Source: Thermodesulfobacteriota bacterium
Lineage (GTDB): Bacteria > Desulfobacterota > Syntrophorhabdia > Syntrophorhabdales > JANXAF01
Reading direction: 5' to 3'
Assembly (NCBI GenBank): GCA_025062045.1
Contig: JANXAF010000007.1
Span: forward strand, 1-64,000
Length of the DNA: 64,000 nucleotides
Under the pieces are notes generated by a model that worked only from the letters and a program-made list of their open reading frames with translations, was not told the origin of the DNA and searched no databases. Each line of letters starts with the position of its first letter. Within the stretch, counting starts at the first letter, position 1. A program made the translations under genes and the position numbers. Of the stretch, positions 28,819 through 36,645 are shown piece by piece.

Positions 28819-29496
28819 GTGGCTATGAGATCCGTCGTAAAGATAGCCATGCTTATTTTTATTGCCTTAGCAATCGGAGGAATTATGGAGGTAAAAGGGA
28901 GTGAGTTTATTGCCCTTCCTGAACCGGCAAAGAAGGGGTCTATGTCTTTGGAGGAGAGTATCTTTCTTAGAAGGTCAGTCAGAGAGTTCTCGGATACAGC
29001 TTTAACCATAAATGAGCTATCACAGCTTCTTTGGGCCTCCCAGGGTACTGTAAAGTCGGGAAGAAGGTCAGTTCCCTCGGCTGGAGCCCTTTATCCCTTG
29101 GAGATTTATGCCGTCTGTGGGAATGTTAAAGGGATCGAACCCGGAATTTACAAATACGACGTAAAAAGACACGGACTCGTAAGAATTTTAAGTGGTGACA
29201 GAAGGGCCGCCCTTGCCTCTTCCGCGCTCGGTCAATACTGGGTGAAAAACGCACCGGTAAGTATTGTAGTAAGTGCCGTTTACGAAAGGACAACGAGAAA
29301 GTATGGTGAGAGAGGAATAAGGTACGTCCATATGGAGGTTGGCCATGTTGGACAAAATGTACTGCTACAGGCTGTGGCTTTAAATCTTGGGGCTGTCCCT
29401 GTGGGAGCTTTTTACGACGAGGATGTAAAAAGGGTCCTTAACTTACCAAAGGATGAACATCCGCTTTATATAATTCCGGTCGGGAAAGAAAGATAA
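28819..29496 (+). CDS. SagB/ThcOx-type nitroreductase-family protein with N-terminal membrane segment
   Basis: FMN-dependent oxidoreductase fold of the nitroreductase superfamily. The 225 residues start with a hydrophobic stretch (about 6-25) that could be a signal peptide or anchor, then show FLRRSVREFSDTALTINELSQLLWAS, the family FMN-binding start, and SVPSAGALYPLEIYAV, typical of SagB-like dehydrogenases. In RiPP clusters SagB oxidises azolines to azoles, but no precursor or cyclodehydratase is near, so a different reductive or oxidative role is likely. GTG 28819 has TTGAGG six bases upstream. Confidence 0.78.
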   Translation: MAMRSVVKIAMLIFIALAIGGIMEVKGSEFIALPEPAKKGSMSLEESIFLRRSVREFSDTALTINELSQLLWASQGTVKSGRRSVPSAGALYPLEIYAVCGNVKGIEPGIYKYDVKRHGLVRILSGDRRAALASSALGQYWVKNAPVSIVVSAVYERTTRKYGERGIRYVHMEVGHVGQNVLLQAVALNLGAVPVGAFYDEDVKRVLNLPKDEHPLYIIPVGKER

Positions 29497-29501
29497 AGCG
29501 T

Positions 29502-31913
29502 CTAGGAGAGAATATCATCTTCACTAACTCCTACGACTTTTAGGATCCGTAATGAGGCTGGCAAAATTTGGTTGTTAATGTAGTAGTCAGTATCCACATT
29601 CTCTATTTTTGCGAATTCTAAGGGCTGGGCCCTATCCGATATAGATCCTTTCCCTTTTTCAATGACAAATCCGATTACACTGCCTTCGCCAACCGGAATT
29701 CCTTTTTCTAAAAGCTTTCTTGCCGCACCCACGTGAGGTGATAAAAGCTTGTATTCCGAAAGGGGTTTCGATAGTTGCTCGTAAACGACTAAATCTTTTA
29801 TCTCCACCTCCAGATTTTTAAGTCTCTTGATCGTTTCTCTTACGAGCTTTATAGCTCCGTCTATATCTTTCTTCTCAAGTATCATTCTTAACACTTTTTC
29901 CTGGGTCCTCTTAGACAACATCGACCAGTCCCTTCTCACTTTTTCGAGTCCTCTCACTTTTAGATTTCCGTTTTCGTCAATCAACGCGTATCTTTTTTTC
30001 GCAACCCCTCCTCCAACCTCTTTGGGAATGAATATGCCCCGAGTGTAAAAATTTTCTAGCTCCATCCTCATCTCTTTTGGAAGCTTAGCGTTTAAGTCAT
30101 TGAGAAACTTAAAAAGATCCTCTTTACTTTTGTTTTTGAGTCCTAAGAATGCGGAATCTGTATCTCCATAAATCGGATGAAATCCATTAGACTCCGCCTC
30201 ATCCATTATCTTCAGTATCCAATATCTACCAAAAGCTGCTATCGACTCTGCACACTCCTTCGAGTACCACTTGCTCGCAGAAAAGGCGTAGTAACCGTAG
30301 CTCGCATTTGCTATAGTCTTTAGTGCGAGCTGTCTATGATTTAGCACATTGTATTCGAAGCTACCCTTCTTATAAGACTTCATAAGGTCCTTTATCTTTC
30401 GTCTCTCACTTATGAGATCCCGGATCACATTTGATTCGAAACCAATCCTTTTTTTACAGAACCAATGTGGGAGATCCGGAACCTTGTAGCCATCATCGGC
30501 GCAGCAACTGCAGTTTAAAGTCTCAATAGACACATTATAGGTTGCGATGATGGAAGGGTAAAGGGAAGCAAAGTCTATGACCGCGATATTTTCATGGAGG
30601 CCCGCCTCCGGTTCTTTGACGTACCCGCCGGTGTATGTCTCTTTCTGTCTGGCCTGTATTTCATCGAAATGGGGCTGATTTGGCACAATCCTTCCCACTT
30701 CTTTAGCCTTTTTCGTGTAGTACCATTCAACAAGCTGGCTATATGTCATTCTCGAGACATCGAACAAGCTCTGTCCAACAATTTTTGTGAGCTCCATTAT
30801 CTGGGGAAGAAGAACAAGACAGAGTCTATACGTAAGCTCGGAATCTTTAAGCGCGTACTCCGCAAGGGCCCCAAGGTTCTGCCCTTCCTTCCAGGATTTC
30901 AGCATCTCTGAATACTCCATTTCGATCTTTTCGTCCCCTAAGATCTCCGATGAGACCGCATCAAGGCTTAGTACCTCCGTTTGAAGCATGGGTGCTAAGA
31001 TGTTACTAACGAAGTTAAAAACATCGATATGAACTCTCCCTTTTAGCCTTGCTGTGCTTATCTTCGCCCTTTTCGAAAGGCTCACTCCCGAGCCATCTTT
31101 CGATAGAGCACCTAAGGATACCTTGAGTTTCTGAGCCCTCTCGCGCAAAACCACAAAGTCGAAAAGGTCGGAGTTAAACCCTGCGATGATATCGGGGTCG
31201 TAGGAACGGACAAAGTCTACAAAACGCTTAAGCATCTCTTTTTCGTCCCTTAAGATCTCTACGAAATCCGAAAAATCGCCCTCCTTGTACGTGAATACCT
31301 TTCTCACATCATCGCCATAGACTGAGATCATAACAAGCTGTCTTTCTCCTCTTCTTTCCTCCAGGACCTCCGTGTCGAAGGCTAAAACTCTTATTTTCCC
31401 TTCTCTCTCAGGGATTTTTTCGATTTTTTTAGCTTCGATTACGACATCTGCATCAAATGAGAGTGGTAATTCATCACCAGAAACCGAAAGCCAGTCAAGA
31501 CACGAAAATCCTCTATCTACAAGATAGCTTCTGTAATACCCGATCTGGTACTCGTACTCGTCTATCACGGACCCACTTCCGCCCCTTCGTCCTTCAAGGT
31601 TTTTAATAACGTCACGTAACTTCTGAGTATCCTGAGGCAAAAAGCACTCTACCTTTATTACGTCCTTTAGCTCTCCATACACAGTTTTTTTCTCGAATTC
31701 TAGATTTTTTGCCGTCAAACCGTTTTTCGCCAAAAGGTCCTCTATTTCTTTTTTCGCTTTTAGTGGGTCACTTGTAAGAACGTAAAAATAAGGGGTATAG
31801 GTTCTGTCTAGAACGACAACTTTTCTTCCGTCCACATCCTTTCCGTAAAGTATGATGTAAAGCTGACCGTCGATTGTGTCGTAATCAATATCGAGCAATA
31901 GAAACTCAGTCAT
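29502..31913 (-). CDS. polB: Family B DNA polymerase of archaeal type
   Basis: Replicative-type DNA polymerase with 3'-5' proofreading, 803 residues from ATG 31913. Exonuclease motifs: FDTEV, FNSDLFDF and YALKDSELTYRL. Polymerase motifs: DFASLYPSII (A), LKTIANASYGYYAF (B), YGDTDS (C) and KKRYALI. Length and motif layout match archaeal PolB rather than the enterobacterial Pol II I would expect in proteobacteria, although only a tree can settle this. A TTG 13 codons upstream lies inside the promoter, so the ATG is preferred. It lies after the TonB genes and converges on the nitroreductase gene; no other replication gene is near. Confidence 0.92.
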   Translation of the reverse strand: MTEFLLLDIDYDTIDGQLYIILYGKDVDGRKVVVLDRTYTPYFYVLTSDPLKAKKEIEDLLAKNGLTAKNLEFEKKTVYGELKDVIKVECFLPQDTQKLRDVIKNLEGRRGGSGSVIDEYEYQIGYYRSYLVDRGFSCLDWLSVSGDELPLSFDADVVIEAKKIEKIPEREGKIRVLAFDTEVLEERRGERQLVMISVYGDDVRKVFTYKEGDFSDFVEILRDEKEMLKRFVDFVRSYDPDIIAGFNSDLFDFVVLRERAQKLKVSLGALSKDGSGVSLSKRAKISTARLKGRVHIDVFNFVSNILAPMLQTEVLSLDAVSSEILGDEKIEMEYSEMLKSWKEGQNLGALAEYALKDSELTYRLCLVLLPQIMELTKIVGQSLFDVSRMTYSQLVEWYYTKKAKEVGRIVPNQPHFDEIQARQKETYTGGYVKEPEAGLHENIAVIDFASLYPSIIATYNVSIETLNCSCCADDGYKVPDLPHWFCKKRIGFESNVIRDLISERRKIKDLMKSYKKGSFEYNVLNHRQLALKTIANASYGYYAFSASKWYSKECAESIAAFGRYWILKIMDEAESNGFHPIYGDTDSAFLGLKNKSKEDLFKFLNDLNAKLPKEMRMELENFYTRGIFIPKEVGGGVAKKRYALIDENGNLKVRGLEKVRRDWSMLSKRTQEKVLRMILEKKDIDGAIKLVRETIKRLKNLEVEIKDLVVYEQLSKPLSEYKLLSPHVGAARKLLEKGIPVGEGSVIGFVIEKGKGSISDRAQPLEFAKIENVDTDYYINNQILPASLRILKVVGVSEDDILS

Positions 31914-31923
31914 TCTTAAATCA

Positions 31924-31952
31924 AGTATATTCCGTTTTTTGGGTAGACTCAA
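31924..31952 (-). promoter_or_regulatory. Candidate promoter for polB
   Basis: Minus strand TTGAGT (31952-31947), 17-base spacer, TATACT (31929-31924). The -10 has one mismatch and ends ten bases before ATG 31913, so the leader would be only a few bases. The -35 lies in one arm of the inverted repeat at 31946-31968. Confidence 0.5.
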
Positions 31953-31968
31953 ATTTTTTATTTGAGTC
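31946..31968. repeat. Perfect inverted repeat at the tonB stop codon
   Basis: GACTCAAAT, loop TTTTT, ATTTGAGTC: nine perfect pairs with a five-base loop. It spans the end of the TonB gene and the -35 region of polB. No U-tract follows on the minus strand, so termination by the classical mechanism is doubtful; it may protect the 3' end of the exbB-exbD-tonB message or act on the polB promoter. Confidence 0.5.
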
Positions 31969-32836
31969 GATATGCCACTGGAATAATAACCCTTACTTTT
32001 GTTGGCGGTTCTGGAAACTTGCCTATGGCTTTTATAGTCTCAATCAGGTTCTTTGCTAGAAGCTCGTTTCCGGAATTGCTAAGAATCTTTATGTCTTCCG
32101 GAATTCCCTTTTCGTTTATGAGTATCGATACCACTATATCCCCCTCGTAGCCCCGAATACGAGCTATATGCGGGTATTTTAGATTTTTCATAATGATCTC
32201 CCTTATGTATGCCAAATTTATCCGAAGATAATCGGCTGAGCCAGAAGTCCCTTCGCCTTTTTTCCATCCATACCTTCCTTCTTTTCCCCCTAAGCCTGAA
32301 CCTATATCGCCTCTTCCTGTGCCAGAGGAATAGGATCCAGAACCTTCAAGAGAGCCTTCTTTTCCCCTAGAACCCGAGATCCCAAAACGGGAAGGAACGG
32401 AGATAGATCCTCCATCTTGAGCTATCTCAACACCTATTACGGAACTTGATACGGTCTCTTTTCCTTCCGAAAAAGAAAACGCCATATCAATTCTATCTTG
32501 TCGACCCTCTTCATCCTTTCCCTTCTCAAAAACTTCTAGCTTTTGCACGAGTTCCGGCTTTTCTTGATGCTCAGTTGGTCCGGGCCAACCAAAATGTTCG
32601 TCGTTATAAGATCTACCTCCCATAGGCCCAATAATTTTTCTATCCCCCACTCCCATTTTTTCCTGTATTTTGTCGATTCTACTTCTTTTTTCAGGATCCC
32701 TTTGGTTAAAGTTTTGATACCCTAAAAAAACCGTGACTATCTCTTTTTCGCTTGAACTTTTCTGGCAGAGAAAGAAAAGAGGAAATAAAAAGATAAGATG
32801 CAAAAGAAGTGAAAGGACATAGTATTTTTTTTGCAT
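31958..32836 (-). CDS. tonB: TonB-like energy transducer
   Basis: Inner-membrane protein that spans the periplasm and carries proton-motive energy from ExbB-ExbD to outer-membrane receptors. From ATG 32836 it has 292 residues: one N-terminal transmembrane helix (about 6-24), a long hydrophilic linker that is rich in Gly, Ser and charged residues (around 150-190) instead of the common Pro/Lys repeat, and a C-terminal TonB fold (NLKYPHIARIRGYEGDIVV, INEKGIPEDIKI). It is last in an exbB-exbD-tonB operon. No receptor gene is in the window. Confidence 0.85.
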   Translation of the reverse strand: MQKKYYVLSLLLHLIFLFPLFFLCQKSSSEKEIVTVFLGYQNFNQRDPEKRSRIDKIQEKMGVGDRKIIGPMGGRSYNDEHFGWPGPTEHQEKPELVQKLEVFEKGKDEEGRQDRIDMAFSFSEGKETVSSSVIGVEIAQDGGSISVPSRFGISGSRGKEGSLEGSGSYSSGTGRGDIGSGLGGKEGRYGWKKGEGTSGSADYLRINLAYIREIIMKNLKYPHIARIRGYEGDIVVSILINEKGIPEDIKILSNSGNELLAKNLIETIKAIGKFPEPPTKVRVIIPVAYRLK

Positions 32837-32853
32837 CAGCTCCAAATACTTCC

Positions 32854-33237
32854 CTATGAACCCCTTTTTTCAGTCTGTAGGGCCACTTTCTGAAATCCCA
32901 TGCTACTTAAAAGTTCTAAGACGTCCACGCACATCTGAACCGTGGAGTCCTTGTCGGCCCTTATTATAATCGGTGATTCTCTTGTAAGGGGAGCCAGTCT
33001 CTGTCGAAGAAGAAGAAGGGTCACTCGCTCGGATTCGAAGTATATGTTTCCTCCCTTATCGATCGATAAGGTCAAGGCCTTTGGAAGATCCGATTTTTTT
33101 TCTGCAGCTTTTGGAAGTTCAACGGGTATAACACCTGTTGCAATGAAGGTGGAGGTCATAAGAACTATAGTGAGAAGTACCATCATAACGTCCACAAGGG
33201 GAATGACATTCATGTAGTCGAATTCTTTATCTTCCAT
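32854..33237 (-). CDS. exbD: ExbD/TolR-family biopolymer transporter
   Basis: Small proton-channel partner of ExbB, 127 residues from ATG 33237. It has one transmembrane helix near the N-terminus in NVIPLVDVMMVLLTIVLMTS, including the aspartate (PLVDVM) essential for proton coupling, then a periplasmic domain. It overlaps the exbB stop by 11 bases and precedes tonB. TolR is the alternative, but the following TonB favours ExbD. Confidence 0.88.
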   Translation of the reverse strand: MEDKEFDYMNVIPLVDVMMVLLTIVLMTSTFIATGVIPVELPKAAEKKSDLPKALTLSIDKGGNIYFESERVTLLLLRQRLAPLTRESPIIIRADKDSTVQMCVDVLELLSSMGFQKVALQTEKRGS

Positions 33238-33652
33238 TTTCAATCTCCCAGATGATCAAAAGCTCCTTTGCTCTGCGCAAAAGCACGTTATAGAAAACAA
33301 CTGCCGGGATTGCAACCGCCAGTCCAACCGCTGTGGCCTTAAGTGCCAAGGCTAGCCCTGTCATTATCTTTGATGTATCTGCGATCCCTTCTTTTCCTAT
33401 GGTTGCAAAAGTGATCATTATCCCGAGCACAGTTCCAAGAAGGCCAACGTAGGGTGCGTTGCTCCCTATGGTTGCTATCACGTGGAGTCTCTTCATAAGG
33501 GCAAGTTCTAGCTCTTTTTTGTCCTTGAAGCTTCTCAGATTAAGACTTTTGTAAAAATTCCTCCTTTCCAGTCCTACTCCCACCGAAACGACACTCATAA
33601 GGACAAGCGCTCCTATAATTCCGTAATCGACTATGGCTTTAAGATGATCCAT
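33227..33652 (-). CDS. exbB: ExbB/MotA/TolQ-family proton channel protein
   Basis: Proton channel subunit, 141 residues from ATG 33652, which follows GAGGG with good spacing. Hydrophobic helices lie near the N-terminus and in the conserved region GSNAPYVGLLGTVLGIMITF and LALKATAVGLAVAIPAVVFYN. It is a short, single-domain member without the N-terminal periplasmic extension. First gene of the TonB energising operon, 76-88 bases downstream of the nicotinate operon's last gene on the same strand. Confidence 0.88.
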   Translation of the reverse strand: MDHLKAIVDYGIIGALVLMSVVSVGVGLERRNFYKSLNLRSFKDKKELELALMKRLHVIATIGSNAPYVGLLGTVLGIMITFATIGKEGIADTSKIMTGLALALKATAVGLAVAIPAVVFYNVLLRRAKELLIIWEIENGR

Positions 33653-33675
33653 CTTATCCCTCAAAGATCAGTAAC

Positions 33676-33714
33676 CACCAAAAGTTGGTGCTATCTATGG
33701 GAAAAAAATAGCAC
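33676..33714 (-). promoter_or_regulatory. Two overlapping hairpins upstream of exbB
   Basis: GTGCTAT/ATAGCAC (33688-33694 with 33708-33714) and CACCAA/TTGGTG (33676-33681 with 33685-33690) are both perfect inverted repeats that share bases 33688-33690. They cannot form at once in full. They lie in the 88-base gap between the nicotinate operon and exbB and might control readthrough. No U-tract follows. Confidence 0.35.
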
Positions 33715-33740
33715 AAAGCGAAGCAAAGGTCAATAGAGGT

Positions 33741-34310
33741 CTATCTTAATCCGTCTTCTTTTTTTGCTTCCTCTTTTTTTAGGCCCCCAACCCGTGGATG
33801 GGGTCTTCCGCCGTCCGTCACGCAAATAACGAGTACTATCTCATCGGATTTTGGGGCATCAGCAATAGAAACGGTCATGGCATCAAAGTGGGATCTGACA
33901 AAAGCCGCATCTTTGTAGTGCAGAGGCACATCAATACTTGCTCCCATGCCACCTATCTTTTTTGCAGAAGGAATTATGGCCTTTCCACCACCTACCGCCT
34001 CTCTAAGTGGAGTTCCCAATTTTGGATGGAGGAGAGCCGCCGCGTGCTCAAGTTCGCCTTTTTCGCCAACGATGCAAGCTTTGCCGTAACTTTCAACCTC
34101 TCCACTTAGGGCAGAGACGGCTTTTTGAGAAAGTATCTTACCGATCTCTTCGCTAAAGTCTATAAGGGGTGTGAGGTCTTCTTCGTACTTTCCCGCATAC
34201 GGATTCTTGATAACAGCTATGGCCGCAACTTTTTTTATTGGTTTCTCCACTTTTTTTTCACCATCCGCGTATATCTCCTCGATTACTGTTACTATTTTTC
34301 GTATCTCCAT
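33741..34310 (-). CDS. DUF1185 (amino acid synthesis family) protein
   Basis: 189-residue protein of the PF06684 type, whose biochemical role is not established. Visible segments include KKVAAIAVIKNPYAGKYEEDL, CIVGEKGELEHAAALLHPKLG, and VPLHYKDAAFVRSHFDAMTV, which are typical of the family. It is the last gene of the nicotinate-type operon and its start overlaps the end of the UPF0280 gene by 53 bases, so the two are tightly coupled. Its position after 6-hydroxynicotinate reductase suggests a role in the same pathway, for instance on a cyclic amide intermediate, but this is inference. Confidence 0.7.
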   Translation of the reverse strand: MEIRKIVTVIEEIYADGEKKVEKPIKKVAAIAVIKNPYAGKYEEDLTPLIDFSEEIGKILSQKAVSALSGEVESYGKACIVGEKGELEHAAALLHPKLGTPLREAVGGGKAIIPSAKKIGGMGASIDVPLHYKDAAFVRSHFDAMTVSIADAPKSDEIVLVICVTDGGRPHPRVGGLKKEEAKKEDGLR

Positions 34311-35130
34311 CCTGACCCTCCATTTTTATATTTCTTGAGTCTTCGTTTATTGTTGTGCCAGATAGATCTCCTATCCTTAAATAGGCATCAAAAATCACCT
34401 TAGATTTTTTTAGCTTATACGCAACATCTAAACCACTTTCTAAAGCTTTTTTCATCTCCGGGTAGGTGAGTTTTCCCCTAAAAACAACAACCTCTTCATC
34501 GAGGTCTGAAAGCGGGTCTAGATCCTTTGCCCTCTTTTTTTTCACCGAAGGCGAGTCTACGTACGTAGCATTGCATATGAATGTTGCAGATGCATCAGCA
34601 ATAGCTCCACTTTCCGCAAAGACTGTCACTAGATCACATATCCCCAAAGTAAAGCTCCTACCTCCAAAACCACTCGTTGCAACACCCACCCTTTCGAGTC
34701 CGGAAAGGACAAAGATAGGATCGATTAAGGTGGAGGAGTTAATATCTGCAACTTTTATCCTAAAATACGTTTTCCTTTTCGAATATGCGGAGATGTCACC
34801 ACCGTTATTTATATAAGCGAAGTCCACGTCCCAGTCCTCGATTACCCTTTCTATGAGCACGTCAGAGACGGCACCTGCAACAGCAGCCATAGGTGTTAGT
34901 GTCTTACCATCGACAAGCATACATGCATTTATCATTTTTTTTGCCACATCTGGTAGGGCACTCGTCTTCTTAATGAGATAGGCCTTAACTTTTAAAAGGG
35001 GAAGGACATCCCGTAGCTCAGAAAGAATACTTTTTACTCTTTCCTCTAAGTATGATCGATCAAGATCTAGTCTTTTTCCATCCTTTTTGAAACTCGCAAC
35101 CAAAGTTGTGGGACCGATATCCACTATCAT
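34258..35130 (-). CDS. UPF0280 / ApbE-like family protein
   Basis: 290 residues. The sequence begins MIVDIGPTTLVASFKKDG and contains AAVAGAVSDVLIERV, AYINNGGDISAY and GVATSGFGGRSFTLGICDLVTV, which recall the FMN-transferase (ApbE) fold seen in the UPF0280 family. Function is not known. An ApbE-like protein could attach flavin to a partner, but no conserved flavinylation target has been identified here. The ATG overlaps the stop of the reductase gene by four bases, and it is followed by the DUF1185 gene with a long overlap. Confidence 0.7.
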   Translation of the reverse strand: MIVDIGPTTLVASFKKDGKRLDLDRSYLEERVKSILSELRDVLPLLKVKAYLIKKTSALPDVAKKMINACMLVDGKTLTPMAAVAGAVSDVLIERVIEDWDVDFAYINNGGDISAYSKRKTYFRIKVADINSSTLIDPIFVLSGLERVGVATSGFGGRSFTLGICDLVTVFAESGAIADASATFICNATYVDSPSVKKKRAKDLDPLSDLDEEVVVFRGKLTYPEMKKALESGLDVAYKLKKSKVIFDAYLRIGDLSGTTINEDSRNIKMEGQDGDTKNSNSNRGDIRGW

Positions 35131-36638
35131 TTTCCCATATTTAGAACCTCTTCAACCGGTCTTAAAGCCTCTATATGACCACCGATCTCCTCGAAGGTCT
35201 CTCTTCTCATCGTGTATTCGATTGGAAGAATGAAAGAAGGGGTGGGGGAAAGGTAAATACTTCCGTACTTTATCTTTTCCACATCCACGAGAAAATTTAT
35301 GCCGCCCCCAGGAAAAACAAAAGGTCTTGCGCCACCTATTGTTATTCTCACCTTTCCTTCATGAACAGCCCTTGTCAACCTTAAAGGATTCTTCGTAACT
35401 CCTGCCCTAGCGGAACCTCCAATTCCCGCAGAAAAGAGCGCACTGACTTTCGACTTCTCACAGGAACTCCTAAGAAGCTCTATAAATCGTAAAGCTTCCT
35501 TCGGCGGTGGCTCTTCAACGAATTCTTTCCCCTTTAACCGAAAATATGCGTAGAAGGTTCCTGTTGTTTCGGTAATTAGGAGGGTTAGCCCCTCTTTTGC
35601 CTTCTCCCAGTCGACATACTCTATGACGTCAAGAGGTCTTTCTATGTCGGTGCCCCCTATTCCCCTTCCTTTATTAAGGAAGTACCTTCCATCTGTGCTC
35701 TTCTTTCCCTTTATGTAGATCGGCGATCTTTTCTTACCAAGGTATCTTCCTGATGGATGTTCGCTAAAAAGCCCGGTTATATGACCATCGAGTATGATGA
35801 TCTCATCTGCAGCTTCCATCATTGTAGGCGCGAAAAGTCCCGTTGTGGCACTTCCACATCCGACCCTCATGACTTCCTCTTTTTTCCCATCCACGACCGG
35901 TGTTTTACCTAGAGAAATTTCAACCGTTGCGCCGTCTTCAACGTAAAGTTTGACCCATCTGCCAAGAAGTATCTCATAGATCGTTTTTGCAGCAAAAAGA
36001 CCATCCTTCGATGTAAGTATGTTAACTCCGCCAAGCGAGATCATTTTAGATCCATATTCTTCGGTACATACGTGCCCTATTTTTCTCCGTCCTTTTTTTA
36101 GGACGTATACGCTTTTTGTCTCCTCTCCTATGTATAGATCCGTGTCAATTTTTAGCTTCAGTCCACTATAGCTAAGAGGAGCCTCCGTAACAACTGTGAC
36201 TATTTCCGTCCCCTCCCGTATGCCGCTTACTATGAATGGGGAAGGTCTGAAATCAGGGTACGTCGTACCACTCCCTATGCCAAGTATTAAAGGTTCTTCA
36301 ATTAAGGCATCTTCCTCCCCTTTTATTATGTCTTTGACCTCTTCGTAGGTATGGATCCTTCCCTTTCTCACTACTTTTCCTTTCTCATTGACATACCTTT
36401 TGCAAGCCCCAAAATATCCTTCTGGAATGACACACATTACAGGACATGCGGTGCATTTTTCTCCTTCGTACTTTTCATCTGGACGGAGGGCATCTTCAGG
36501 GCAAACTTTAAGACAGGTTTTACACTCGCAGCATCCTTCAGCTATTTTCGCTTTTTTTTCATGTACCTGGATTACTTCTAAAGGACATACCTCCTCACAC
36601 AGACCGCATCCTATGCATTTTTGAGTATCTACCTTCAT
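35127..36638 (-). CDS. hnr: 6-hydroxynicotinate reductase (ferredoxin-type, 4Fe-4S)
   Basis: Reduces 6-hydroxynicotinate to 1,4,5,6-tetrahydro-6-oxonicotinate in anaerobic nicotinate breakdown. From ATG 36638 (503 residues, preceded by GAGGTG) it begins with two [4Fe-4S] motifs, CIGCGLCEEVCPLEV and CECKTCLKVCPEDAL, then CTACPVMCVIPEGYFGACKRY. The remainder includes LGIGSGTTYPDFRPSPFIV and VGCGSATTGLFAP. Identification rests on my recall of the Eubacterium barkeri-type enzyme and on the adjacent enamidase and nicotinate-dehydrogenase-like genes, which form the same pathway order. Confidence 0.82.
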   Translation of the reverse strand: MKVDTQKCIGCGLCEEVCPLEVIQVHEKKAKIAEGCCECKTCLKVCPEDALRPDEKYEGEKCTACPVMCVIPEGYFGACKRYVNEKGKVVRKGRIHTYEEVKDIIKGEEDALIEEPLILGIGSGTTYPDFRPSPFIVSGIREGTEIVTVVTEAPLSYSGLKLKIDTDLYIGEETKSVYVLKKGRRKIGHVCTEEYGSKMISLGGVNILTSKDGLFAAKTIYEILLGRWVKLYVEDGATVEISLGKTPVVDGKKEEVMRVGCGSATTGLFAPTMMEAADEIIILDGHITGLFSEHPSGRYLGKKRSPIYIKGKKSTDGRYFLNKGRGIGGTDIERPLDVIEYVDWEKAKEGLTLLITETTGTFYAYFRLKGKEFVEEPPPKEALRFIELLRSSCEKSKVSALFSAGIGGSARAGVTKNPLRLTRAVHEGKVRITIGGARPFVFPGGGINFLVDVEKIKYGSIYLSPTPSFILPIEYTMRRETFEEIGGHIEALRPVEEVLNMGK

Positions 36639-36645
36639 ACTCACC

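Noticed and set aside
28819-29496. RiPP biosynthesis cluster around the SagB-like gene
   Set aside because: No precursor peptide, cyclodehydratase or exporter is seen; neighbours are a DNA polymerase and a molybdenum hydroxylase.
29502-31913. The window being from an archaeal sulfate reducer such as Archaeoglobus
   Set aside because: GlyQS, NusB, NrdR, FabF, TonB-ExbBD, bacterial-type promoters and Shine-Dalgarno sites are bacterial; the archaeal-type polymerase is better explained by gene transfer.
31946-31968. Rho-independent terminator for the TonB operon
   Set aside because: The stem is AT-rich and no U-tract follows on the minus strand; the T-run is in the loop.
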